Below are positions 1 to 6,028 of a DNA stretch of 9,168 nucleotides, piece by piece (the stretch's first letter is position 1; every line of letters begins with the position of its first letter). The stretch is taken from the NCBI GenBank assembly GCA_934621485.1, contig CAKTUS010000105.1, positions 1 through 9,168 of the forward strand, in the 5' to 3' direction. A program made the position numbers and the translations under genes. The notes under the pieces were generated by a model. It was not told the origin of the DNA. It ran no database searches and saw only the letters and a list, made by a program, of their open reading frames with translations. The stretch comes from an uncultured Clostridia bacterium (GTDB lineage Bacteria; Bacillota; Clostridia; Christensenellales; Aristaeellaceae).

Positions 1-1631
1 GTCATACGACGGTCGCGTTCGTTTTCAATGGTACGGGAGGCCATGATGCCGGGGATGCCGCAGCCGGTACCAATCAGAATCGGGATGAAGCTCTTGCCGC
101 TCAGGCCGAACTTACGGAACACACGGTCCAGCACGAAAGCGATACGGGCCATGTAGCCGCAGGCTTCCAGGAAGGCCAGCAGCAGGAACAGCACGAACAT
201 CTGAGGCACGAAGCCCAGCACGGCGCCAACGCCGGCCACAATACCATCCAGAATCAGGCCCTTGAGCCAATCGGCGCAGCCAACGTTGTCCAAGCCCGTT
301 TCAATGAGCGCGGGAATACCGGGTACCCAGGTGCCGTAGCTGGCAGGATCGGGCTCGTCAAAGCCGTTTTCCTCCACATACTTCACCGCGTCCAGATAGC
401 TCATGGGAATGGTGGTTTCTTCATCAGCGTCGGCGGGAACCTGGCTGTAGTACACCGTCATATCTGTTTGAGCCAGGGTTTCCTCGTCCTGCACGTTGAT
501 GGTGGCAGTGTCGGAAGCGGGGGTGAGCGCCTTCAGCTGTTCCACCGTAGCGGCGGCGTCAAAGTCCTCAGCCTCAGTGTCCAGCTCTACGCCAAAGGCT
601 TCCAGAGCCTGAGCGGCGGCGGTGTAATTGCCGGAAGCTTCTTCATACTCGGCAGCGCCGTTGCCAAACAGATGCCAGCCGTCGCCAAACAGGCAATCGT
701 TCGCCCAGTCGGTAGCGGAGGAACCCACCGTAACCATGGCGATGTAGTATACCAGGAACATGACCACGGCAAAGATGGGCAGGCCCAGCCAGCGGTTGGT
801 CACGACGCGGTCAATCTTGTCGGAGGTGGACAGCTTGCCGGCGTTCTTTTTCTTGTAGCAGGCTTTGATGACCTCGGCAATGTAAACATAGCGCTCGTTG
901 GTGATGATGCTTTCCGCATCGTCGTCCAGCTCGGTTTCGGCGGCCTTGATGTCGCTTTCGATATGGGCCAGGGTTTCAGCGGGAATCTTCAGCTGCTCCA
1001 GCACCTTTTCATCGCGCTCAAAAATCTTGATGGCGTACCAGCGTTGCTGTTCCTGGGGCAGGCTATGCAGCGCGGCCTCCTCAATGTGGGCAATGGCGTG
1101 CTCCACCGGGCCGGAGAAGGTGTGCATGGGCACGGTCTTGGCGTTGCGGCTGGCGTCGATGGCGGCCTCTGCGGCTTCCATGATGCCTTCGCCCTTCAGG
1201 GCGGAAATCTCCATCACCTTGCAGCCCAGCTGGCGGGACAGCTCTGCGATGTTGATCTTATCGCCGTTCTTGCGCACCACGTCCATCATGTTCACGGCCA
1301 CCACCACGGGGATGCCCAGCTCGGTGAGCTGCGTGGTGAGGTACAGGTTGCGCTCCAGGTTGGTGCCGTCGATCAGGTTCAAAATGGCGTCGGGACGCTC
1401 GGTAATCAGATAATTCCGGGATACCACTTCTTCCAGCGTATAGGGAGACAGAGAGTAGATGCCGGGCAAGTCCATGATGACTACGTCGTCATGCTTTTTG
1501 AGGCGGCCTTCCTTCTTTTCGACGGTAACGCCGGGCCAGTTGCCTACGAATTGGTTGGAGCCGGTCAGGGCGTTGAACAGCGTGGTTTTACCGCAGTTCG
1601 GGTTGCCTGCCAGCGCAATTTTGATAGCCAT
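1..1631 (-). CDS. feoB: FeoB, ferrous iron transport GTPase/permease (partial, C-terminus off the left edge)
   Basis: This is the membrane Fe2+ importer: a cytoplasmic GTPase domain fused to a membrane permease. The 543 visible codons show all G motifs: P-loop GNPNCGKT (residues 9-16), T36 (G2), DLPG (54-57), NMMD (114-117, the FeoB form of NKxD) and SALKG (143-147). A helical regulatory domain follows at about 170-270 and the first membrane helix at about 283-303. The conserved G-C-x-x-P motif is at 522-527 and the frame ends in ERDRRM at the window edge. About 250 or more residues of the usual permease are therefore outside the window. The start at 1631 is chosen because AGGAGG (1640-1645) lies 8 nt upstream; an in-frame ATG at 1637 would be only 2 nt from it. 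Residues 304-455 form a long acidic insert between membrane helices 1 and 2. The gene is last of the three visible feo genes, 60 nt after the second feoA. The family call is secure. Confidence 0.97.
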   Translation of the reverse strand, partial: MAIKIALAGNPNCGKTTLFNALTGSNQFVGNWPGVTVEKKEGRLKKHDDVVIMDLPGIYSLSPYTLEEVVSRNYLITERPDAILNLIDGTNLERNLYLTTQLTELGIPVVVAVNMMDVVRKNGDKINIAELSRQLGCKVMEISALKGEGIMEAAEAAIDASRNAKTVPMHTFSGPVEHAIAHIEEAALHSLPQEQQRWYAIKIFERDEKVLEQLKIPAETLAHIESDIKAAETELDDDAESIITNERYVYIAEVIKACYKKKNAGKLSTSDKIDRVVTNRWLGLPIFAVVMFLVYYIAMVTVGSSATDWANDCLFGDGWHLFGNGAAEYEEASGNYTAAAQALEAFGVELDTEAEDFDAAATVEQLKALTPASDTATINVQDEETLAQTDMTVYYSQVPADADEETTIPMSYLDAVKYVEENGFDEPDPASYGTWVPGIPALIETGLDNVGCADWLKGLILDGIVAGVGAVLGFVPQMFVLFLLLAFLEACGYMARIAFVLDRVFRKFGLSGKSFIPILIGTGCGIPGIMASRTIENERDRRM

Positions 1632-1691
1632 ACACATTTCCTCCTTTGGCTGCTTGCGAAAACGAATGAATGAAAACGGGAATCAGAATGA

Positions 1692-1916
1692 TTAGTCGGC
1701 CACTTCAATCAGCTCGGCGTCCGCCTTGCGCACGGACAGCTCATAGCCGCGAACGGTCAGTTCCACCGGGTCGCCCAGGGGCGCCACCTTGCGCACGTAC
1801 ACCTCGGTACCCTTGGTTAATCCCATGTCCATGATGCGGCGTTTCAGCGCGCCTTCGCCGTGCAGCTTTGTGATGACTGCCTTTTCACCAATTTGTACGT
1901 CCCTCAGAGTTCGCAT
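1692..1916 (-). CDS. feoA: FeoA domain protein (second copy, adjacent to feoB)
   Basis: This is a 74-residue SH3-like FeoA protein, a small cytoplasmic partner thought to bind or tune FeoB. Family marks are KRRIMDMGLTKGTEV in the middle (the R-x-MG-L/F-x-x-G-x-x-V core of FeoA) and the closing strand LSVRKADAELIEV. Length fits a stand-alone FeoA. The ATG at 1916 has AGGAG at 1925-1929, 8 nt upstream. The gene lies between the first feoA (50-nt gap) and feoB (60-nt gap), all on the minus strand, with no terminator in the gaps, so the three genes are probably one transcript. It is clearly diverged from the first FeoA rather than being a recent duplicate; tandem unlike FeoA copies are known in Firmicutes feo operons. 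The specific role of each copy cannot be read from sequence. Confidence 0.93.
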   Translation of the reverse strand: MRTLRDVQIGEKAVITKLHGEGALKRRIMDMGLTKGTEVYVRKVAPLGDPVELTVRGYELSVRKADAELIEVAD

Positions 1917-1966
1917 GTCCTTTTCTCCTCTCTGTTAGTGCCGGCTTCGCGTTGTACGAAAAGGGC

Positions 1967-2179
1967 TTACACCATGATCCTCGAAGCCATGGTCTTGTCC
2001 AGGGCCACACGGCTTTCCTTTATGGAAAGAATCAGGTTTCCGCCTAACTCGCTGATGACGGTGACCTCGGCTCCTTCGACAAAGCCCATCTCGGACAGAT
2101 GCTGGCGCACCTCGTCGCGCCCGGTAATCCGCTTGATGATGTTTGCATCGCCGACGTTTGCCATGCTCAACGGCATCAT
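1967..2179 (-). CDS. feoA: FeoA domain protein (first gene of the feo operon)
   Basis: This is a 70-residue FeoA protein starting MMPLSMANVGDAN, with the FeoA core RQHLSEMGFVEGAEVTVI and the C-terminal strand ESRVALDKTMASRIMV, where family members have the D/N-x-x-MA-x-x-I/V ending. It should be a cytoplasmic accessory factor for FeoB. A longer frame opens with GTG at 2188, but the purine-rich site AAGGGAG (2190-2196) is only 1 nt from that codon and 10 nt from the ATG at 2179, so 2179 is taken as the start; the ATG at 2176 is also possible. It is the promoter-proximal gene, about 85 nt downstream of the -10 box, and is followed by the second feoA. The call is safe at family level. Confidence 0.93.
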   Translation of the reverse strand: MMPLSMANVGDANIIKRITGRDEVRQHLSEMGFVEGAEVTVISELGGNLILSIKESRVALDKTMASRIMV

Positions 2180-2199
2180 TGCGTTCACACTCCCTTCGA

Positions 2200-2282
2200 T
2201 TAGAATCCTCTAACACTTGGGGCATTTGAATGGCTAGGAGAGTTAATCATTCCTAACCACGGCAGAGTTTAACACGGCTAAC
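2200..2282 (-). promoter_or_regulatory. Three GTTAG-type repeats over the feo promoter, probable metal-repressor sites
   Basis: Three related elements are read on the minus strand. GTTAGCCGTGTTAAACTCT (2264-2282) spans the -35/-10 spacer and the -10 box. GTTAGGAATGATTAACTCT (2239-2257) covers the expected transcription start and matches the first at 14 of 19 positions. The third, at 2200-2213, is a dyad with 5-bp arms TTAGA and TCTAA in the early leader. The second element also sits in an inverted repeat with arms TGGCTAGGA (2231-2239) and TCCTAACCA (2251-2259), 8 of 9 bases complementary. TTAG/CTAA half-sites over a feo promoter recall DtxR/IdeR-type iron-repressor operators, but the match is loose and a Fur-like protein is also possible. 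Confidence 0.5.
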
Positions 2283-2294
2283 TCCTGTTGTCAA
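2266..2294 (-). promoter_or_regulatory. Sigma-A-type promoter of the feo operon
   Basis: On the minus strand, a consensus -35 box TTGACA (2289-2294) is followed after exactly 17 nt by TAAACT (2266-2271), which matches the -10 consensus at 4 of 6 positions. Transcription would start near 2259, giving a leader of about 80 nt before the first feoA. The weak -10 with a perfect -35 suits a regulated promoter. This is inferred from sequence only. Confidence 0.75.
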
Positions 2295-2377
2295 GCCCAT
2301 TTTTCAAGTTTTTTGAAGAAAAGTGAGGAAAGGCGTCCAGAAAAATCCAACGGAATAAGCGCCGCCCTGGGCGCACG

Positions 2378-2423
2378 AAAAAAGCCCTGCACGCCGGATT
2401 CACAGACCGGGCGCGGCAGGGCT
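2378..2423 (-). terminator. Intrinsic terminator on the minus strand, upstream of feo
   Basis: In the minus-strand transcript an 8-bp stem, AGCCCTGC (2416-2423) with GCAGGGCT (2383-2390), encloses further short GC pairing and is followed at once by a run of six U (2378-2383). This is a textbook intrinsic terminator. It ends transcription coming from the wall-protein gene about 85 nt before the feo promoter. A second short hairpin with arms GCGCC and GGCGC (2359-2374) lies just beyond it. Confidence 0.8.
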
Positions 2424-2787
2424 TGCCGCCTGACGAGCAAGCTGCGGCTGTTTCGCTCGGAAGGGTGCAAAAATAAGGAAAAATGCCGTGGAAAGTCTCG
2501 GCCTTCCCTGACTCGAAAACACTGGGTGGAAGCGGAGAGGCCGAAGCCCCGATGGTCGTTCTGAAACGACGGTGGCCTTGCCCTTTTTTCTAATCGGCAA
2601 AGAACGCTTCTCTGCCTATCAAACCCGCACCGGGGCGTTGTCAGAGGGGCCGCAGCCCTCTGACGGGAATCGTATCGCCTGGACGACCTACAAAGGGAAG
2701 GCTTCGGAGCCGCCGAGAATCTTTCGCCCAGTCTGAAAGGATTGCTCCCAGAAGAGCTTTATAGACGGCTTTCCATGGAAAAACGGC
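2424..2787 (-). other. Gene-free 364-nt region rich in hairpins; likely long 3' untranslated region or embedded small RNA
   Basis: No open frame here has a ribosome site or recognisable protein. The region carries several hairpins: a perfect 9-bp inverted repeat with arms GTCAGAGGG and CCCTCTGAC and a 7-nt loop (2640-2664); a 9-pair hairpin (2596-2616, loop of 3) whose fifth pair is G-U on the minus strand but A-C on the plus strand; a 6-bp stem GTCGTT/AACGAC with a 4-nt loop (about 2556-2571); a UUCG-tetraloop hairpin, GGGGC/GCCUC on the minus strand; and a 7-bp pairing TCGGCCT/AGGCCGA. A 12-bp palindrome lies at 2770-2781, just after the stop codon of the upstream gene. The region ends at the intrinsic terminator. 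The wobble pair and the UUCG loop favour minus-strand transcription. I do not recognise a known RNA family and cannot exclude an ordinary untranslated region. Confidence 0.4.
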
Positions 2788-5691
2788 TTAGGAAAGAGCA
2801 GCTCTGCGCAGGCGACGCAGCAGCAGGAGTAGGCTGACTCCGGAAAGCAGGAGCCAAGCGACGATTCCCTCCACCGGACTGTCATCGCCGGTTTGCGGCA
2901 CCTGGTCAATAAAGAAAGCCGCTTCCTGGGTGCTGCCGTCCCGGTAGATCATTTGCAGCGTGTGCCTGCCGGCGCACAGCCCTTGCAGGTAATCGGCGTG
3001 CAGACGGAGATCTGTGCTGCTGCCGGAGAAAACCTCATATTGCGATGAAGCAACGGCCTTTCCGTCCACCAGTACCTGACGGAAATAGGCCGGATTGCCG
3101 TCGGCCACAAAGCGCAGCTGTGCGGCAGAGCCGCGCGTCCAGCGGCTGTCCGCGCCTTCTACGATGCGGTAACAAATGTCCCATACGGCATACAGCGCCG
3201 TATCATCCGAAATGTAGGCGTAAGCGCCGGGCCCGTAGGACGGCAGGGCGGCGGAAGCGTTTTCATCCCAGCCCAAAAACCGGTGCTGCTGATCCCAAAG
3301 GGGCGTTTCATCGCCCAGGCGCACCCAGGAACCGGCGCTCACCCATTGGGGCTTGGGCAGCGGCCCGGCCGAATCGCCGTTGGCATGATAGGTAATGCAG
3401 GCAGCCAGAACGGGATGATATTGCCATACGGCGTACAGCGTCAGGGTTTTTCGGCCGGTGTACAGGCTGCCGGGAGCGTAGGCCGGGTTCGGCTCGGCGG
3501 CATATTTGTCGGAACTCCAGCCCAGAAAGGTTCCGCCCTGCCAGGTGGGCGTATCGCTGGAAAGCACCAGGTCCTCGGTCAAAAACGCCAGCTGCGCCGG
3601 GGGAGCGTTTTCACCGCCGTTGGCGTTGTACAGCACCAGGTAGCGGTTGCCGCCGCTCAGCTGCCACACGGCGTACAAACGGGTGTCCCCTGTGATTTCG
3701 ATGGCGCCGCCCGGCGCGTAATCCGCCCTTTCCGCATCCGGGCTGCGGCTCCATCCCAGGAACAGACGGCCCGATTTTTCCGGCACGTTATCCGGCAGGT
3801 TCACCTTGGAACCGTCGGCCTTATAGATGTAGAAATTGGCGGGCATGTTGGCAGTCTTTCCCGTGCCGTTTTCGTCAAAAAGCACGCTGTAGCGGGTGGT
3901 ATCCACCTGAATCACGGCCTCCGGGTCAGCCAGGGTTTCCTCTTTGTAGCCTTTTTCTTCAAAAGGCTGCTTCACCAAAAACCGATGGCCGTAGCGGTCG
4001 GTGTATTCCGCTGTCAGGGTTACGGGGGTGGGGGCCAGCTTGTTGGGGTCGCTGGTCTGGGTAAGGGGAATATACATGATAAAGGAGCCGGATGCGTCGG
4101 TGGCGCCCTTGGCCTGGCTGTCAAACCGCTTGGAAATGGGCGAGTAGGAAACCTTGGCGTTGGGCAGAGGGGCTCCGTTTTGGTTGACCACCCGCAGCTT
4201 CAGCCGGTAGCCGTAATGGGGACACCGGGTCATGTGGCCGTCGCCGAAGGTGAAGGAATGATACCAGTACCCCAACGGAGGCGATTCGTACAGTGTGGTG
4301 GAATGAGCACGGCCGAAGTGGCCGGCGCTCAGGCTGATTGCGCTTGAAACGCGGGCCTTGAAATCCCCCTCCAGGCACTTCATGGATTCGCAGGCATGCC
4401 ACTTTTGCTTTTGGTCTGCATAGGCGATGGTATTGAGCCGTCCGGTAGCTGCCACGCCGCCGCTGACCGAGGCGCTCAGGGTTAAAATTTTGAAGAACTG
4501 GAAGGCTGGTCCCGCGGAAAGACCGGCGAAGATTTCTCCCTCCACCTCCAAACCGTTAAAGGCGACGGTAGGCAGGGTGGAGCGGTTGGCCACATACGGC
4601 CCCCTTTTCAGAGAAAAGCCCGCCTCCAGGCCAAGCCGTCCGCCAGTTTCAAACACCAGGGAACCGGCGCCGGTGGCCTCCAGCACCAGGTTCACATCCA
4701 TTTCCACCCCGGCCAGGCCGGGAATGTCCGGCCCCAGCGGAATGGCCAGAATGGTTTTTTCCACACTGGCAGTGGGGGACGTGATGGTGACTTTTACCTC
4801 ATCCAGGCGATAATCGATGACCGTGGAAAGATAGGCGGACATCCTCTTGGCGTTGACGGCCAGGGTGGTTTGCACATCCAGCACCAGGGTGGCGGTTACG
4901 CTGCCAAAGGACAGGTTCAGAAAACTGACGTCCGTTTCATAATGAAAGCTCTTTTCCAGATTTTCCAGCATGCAGGCGTCGAAGCACTCATCCAGAAACG
5001 GCTGGTTCGGACTGGCGTACAGCACAAAATTTTCGCCGCTTTGGGTGAAGGATTGCAGCCGGAGAACGGAATAGGCGTTGCCGTCGGCAATCAGGAGGAT
5101 AGCGCCGGGCTGCAAGGCGCTGAGCTGGGCACGCAGGGCGCTGTTTCCGGCAGAAACAGAAAAGGAAGATCCGTCGTCCGACGGCTGCACGGTTACGCCG
5201 CCGCCGGTTTGAATCAGCGTAACGTTTTCATTCAGCGCCAAAAAGCTGCCGGAGGCATACTTGGAGGCAGACAGGGGAAGCGTCCTCTGACTGCTGAAAT
5301 CCTCCGGCTTCATGCGCAGCAGGGCCCGTACCTCGGAAGTATAGCGCCGCTGCCAAAAGGCTTCTCCCAGCTGCGCGCCGTTTTCATCCAGCAACTGTGC
5401 TTTCAGCGCAAAGCCGTCGGCAGGCAGGCTGTCAAAGGAAAAAACGGTTGTTTCATTGCTGGCGGAGCCGGCCGGCAGGGTGCGCTGCGCTATGAGCGCA
5501 GTTTCATCGTCATTGTAAACCTCCAGCGCAACGCGGGCCGCGCTTTCGCCGCTCCAGACAACGGTTACCTGGTTTCCGGCAACCGTGACGGCGGAAATTA
5601 TGCCCTGCTGCGCAGAGCCTTCCGCCGTGGCGGAAACAAGGACAAAGACTCCCAGCATCAGAGCCAACAACCCTACGATCAGTTTCTTCAT
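2788..5691 (-). CDS. Large secreted, sortase-anchored surface protein with InlB-type repeats
   Basis: This 967-residue protein is built for the cell surface. Residues 1-23 are a Sec signal peptide (MKKL, hydrophobic core, cleavage near SATA/EG). Residues 24 to about 490 are beta-rich with no domain I recognise; they include paired cysteines at 236/240 and 434/439. About 495-580 looks like a CarboxypepD_reg/CnaB-like fold (GAPLPNAKV, then TDASGSF). Three InlB/Flg_new-type repeats lie at 601-676, 684-756 and 762-837, each ending FLGW...LYAVW. About 840-930 resembles the Ig-like domain that often follows such repeats (YRIVEGADSRWTRGS, VDGK, AGRHTL). The C-terminus has PQTGD (932-936), a hydrophobic span and the basic tail RRLRR, a cell-wall sorting signal with Val where LPxTG has Leu. 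The start at 5691 has AGGAGG 6 nt upstream; an extra 30-residue extension would begin inside the -35 box. It is a single-gene unit, likely an adhesin or surface-binding protein; the ligand is unknown. Confidence 0.88.
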   Translation of the reverse strand: MKKLIVGLLALMLGVFVLVSATAEGSAQQGIISAVTVAGNQVTVVWSGESAARVALEVYNDDETALIAQRTLPAGSASNETTVFSFDSLPADGFALKAQLLDENGAQLGEAFWQRRYTSEVRALLRMKPEDFSSQRTLPLSASKYASGSFLALNENVTLIQTGGGVTVQPSDDGSSFSVSAGNSALRAQLSALQPGAILLIADGNAYSVLRLQSFTQSGENFVLYASPNQPFLDECFDACMLENLEKSFHYETDVSFLNLSFGSVTATLVLDVQTTLAVNAKRMSAYLSTVIDYRLDEVKVTITSPTASVEKTILAIPLGPDIPGLAGVEMDVNLVLEATGAGSLVFETGGRLGLEAGFSLKRGPYVANRSTLPTVAFNGLEVEGEIFAGLSAGPAFQFFKILTLSASVSGGVAATGRLNTIAYADQKQKWHACESMKCLEGDFKARVSSAISLSAGHFGRAHSTTLYESPPLGYWYHSFTFGDGHMTRCPHYGYRLKLRVVNQNGAPLPNAKVSYSPISKRFDSQAKGATDASGSFIMYIPLTQTSDPNKLAPTPVTLTAEYTDRYGHRFLVKQPFEEKGYKEETLADPEAVIQVDTTRYSVLFDENGTGKTANMPANFYIYKADGSKVNLPDNVPEKSGRLFLGWSRSPDAERADYAPGGAIEITGDTRLYAVWQLSGGNRYLVLYNANGGENAPPAQLAFLTEDLVLSSDTPTWQGGTFLGWSSDKYAAEPNPAYAPGSLYTGRKTLTLYAVWQYHPVLAACITYHANGDSAGPLPKPQWVSAGSWVRLGDETPLWDQQHRFLGWDENASAALPSYGPGAYAYISDDTALYAVWDICYRIVEGADSRWTRGSAAQLRFVADGNPAYFRQVLVDGKAVASSQYEVFSGSSTDLRLHADYLQGLCAGRHTLQMIYRDGSTQEAAFFIDQVPQTGDDSPVEGIVAWLLLSGVSLLLLLRRLRRAALS
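3181..3891 (-). repeat. Three tandem InlB/Flg_new-type repeat units inside the surface protein
   Basis: Three units of about 73-76 codons (3664-3891, 3424-3642 and 3181-3408 in order of translation) share an opening beta strand (VLFDENG, LVLYNANGG, ITYHANG), a central FLGW and a closing LYAVW. Each has a Y-x-P/G-G-type turn before the last strand (DYAPGG, AYAPGS, SYGPGA). The copies are well diverged at DNA level, so they are old repeats rather than a recent amplification. In known proteins such units form elongated stalks or binding modules on the bacterial surface. Confidence 0.85.
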
Positions 5692-5752
5692 ACAAATCCT
5701 CCTGGAGCAAGCAGATGGACAGGGGGAGAAACAACGGAATCTCGCTACTTCC

Positions 5753-5781
5753 ATTATAAGGTAGAAAGGCTGGATTGGCAA
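5753..5781 (-). promoter_or_regulatory. Promoter of the surface-protein gene
   Basis: On the minus strand TTGCCA (5776-5781; one change from the -35 consensus) is followed after 17 nt by a perfect TATAAT (5753-5758). The start point would fall near 5746, leaving a leader of about 55 nt with AGGAGG at 5698-5703. Its position also argues against any translation start upstream of 5691. Confidence 0.8.
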
Positions 5782-5841
5782 GCCGCCTTCCTGTGGAAAA
5801 AGCGCTGCTGAAGAAATGGTATTGAGAGGACTTATTCCATT

Positions 5842-5926
5842 TTCAAAATGAAGGAAATAATAAACAAAAATTCAAAATGATAAATCTTAAACAATCAAAA
5901 GCCTGAATCAGTGCTGAAATACAGGC
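5842..5926. promoter_or_regulatory. AT-rich divergent control region with direct and inverted repeats
   Basis: Between the two divergent promoters the DNA is very AT-rich. It contains a 10-bp direct repeat, TTCAAAATGA, at 5842-5851 and 5871-5880 (29 bp apart, near three helical turns). The first copy overlaps the 13-bp palindrome CATTTT-C-AAAATG at 5839-5851. A nested dyad has outer arms GCCTG (5901-5905) and CAGGC (5922-5926) around an inner TCAG/CTGA. The dyad is about 40 bp upstream of the plus-strand -35 box and could be an operator. No regulator gene is in the window and no known consensus fits. Confidence 0.35.
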
Positions 5927-5964
5927 AAAAAACAATTCTTTTCAGAAAAAATGAAAATTCGCTA

Positions 5965-5993
5965 TTGAAATCCTGCATTTTATCGTGTATAAT
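5965..5993 (+). promoter_or_regulatory. Promoter of the TRAP transporter operon
   Basis: TTGAAA (5965-5970) and a perfect TATAAT (5988-5993) are separated by exactly 17 bp, an excellent sigma-A promoter. Transcription should start near 6000, giving a short leader of about 30 nt with the purine run AGGGGAGG at 6012-6019. The leader is too short for a riboswitch, so control is probably by proteins binding upstream. Confidence 0.85.
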
Positions 5994-6028
5994 ATATCCG
6001 TAATCATTCTTAGGGGAGGCCAATGAAG

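Noticed and set aside
468..1673. 401-codon open frame on the plus strand opposite feoB
   Set aside because: It lies wholly antisense to feoB and its start region, has no ribosome site, and its Gly/His/Val-rich sequence is typical of the reverse complement of a GC-rich gene.
2550..2590. Possible plus-strand terminator (stem GTCGTT/AACGAC then a T-run near 2583-2590)
   Set aside because: The T-run is about 11 nt beyond the stem, no strong stem abuts it, and no plus-strand gene or promoter lies upstream.
2313..2600. Small open frames in the gap: 2313-2564 plus and 2400-2600 minus
   Set aside because: The first opens with TTG and lacks a ribosome site; both run through hairpins and the terminator and have low-complexity, basic or Pro-rich sequence with no family resemblance.
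5692..5781. 30-residue N-terminal extension of the surface protein
   Set aside because: Its ATG lies within the -35 box, and the ATG at 5691 has a perfect AGGAGG and begins a classical signal peptide.
3283..5811. Long plus-strand open frames opposite the surface-protein gene (3283-4347 and 4870-5811)
   Set aside because: They are antisense to a gene with a signal peptide, named repeats and a sorting signal, and have no ribosome site or recognisable product.
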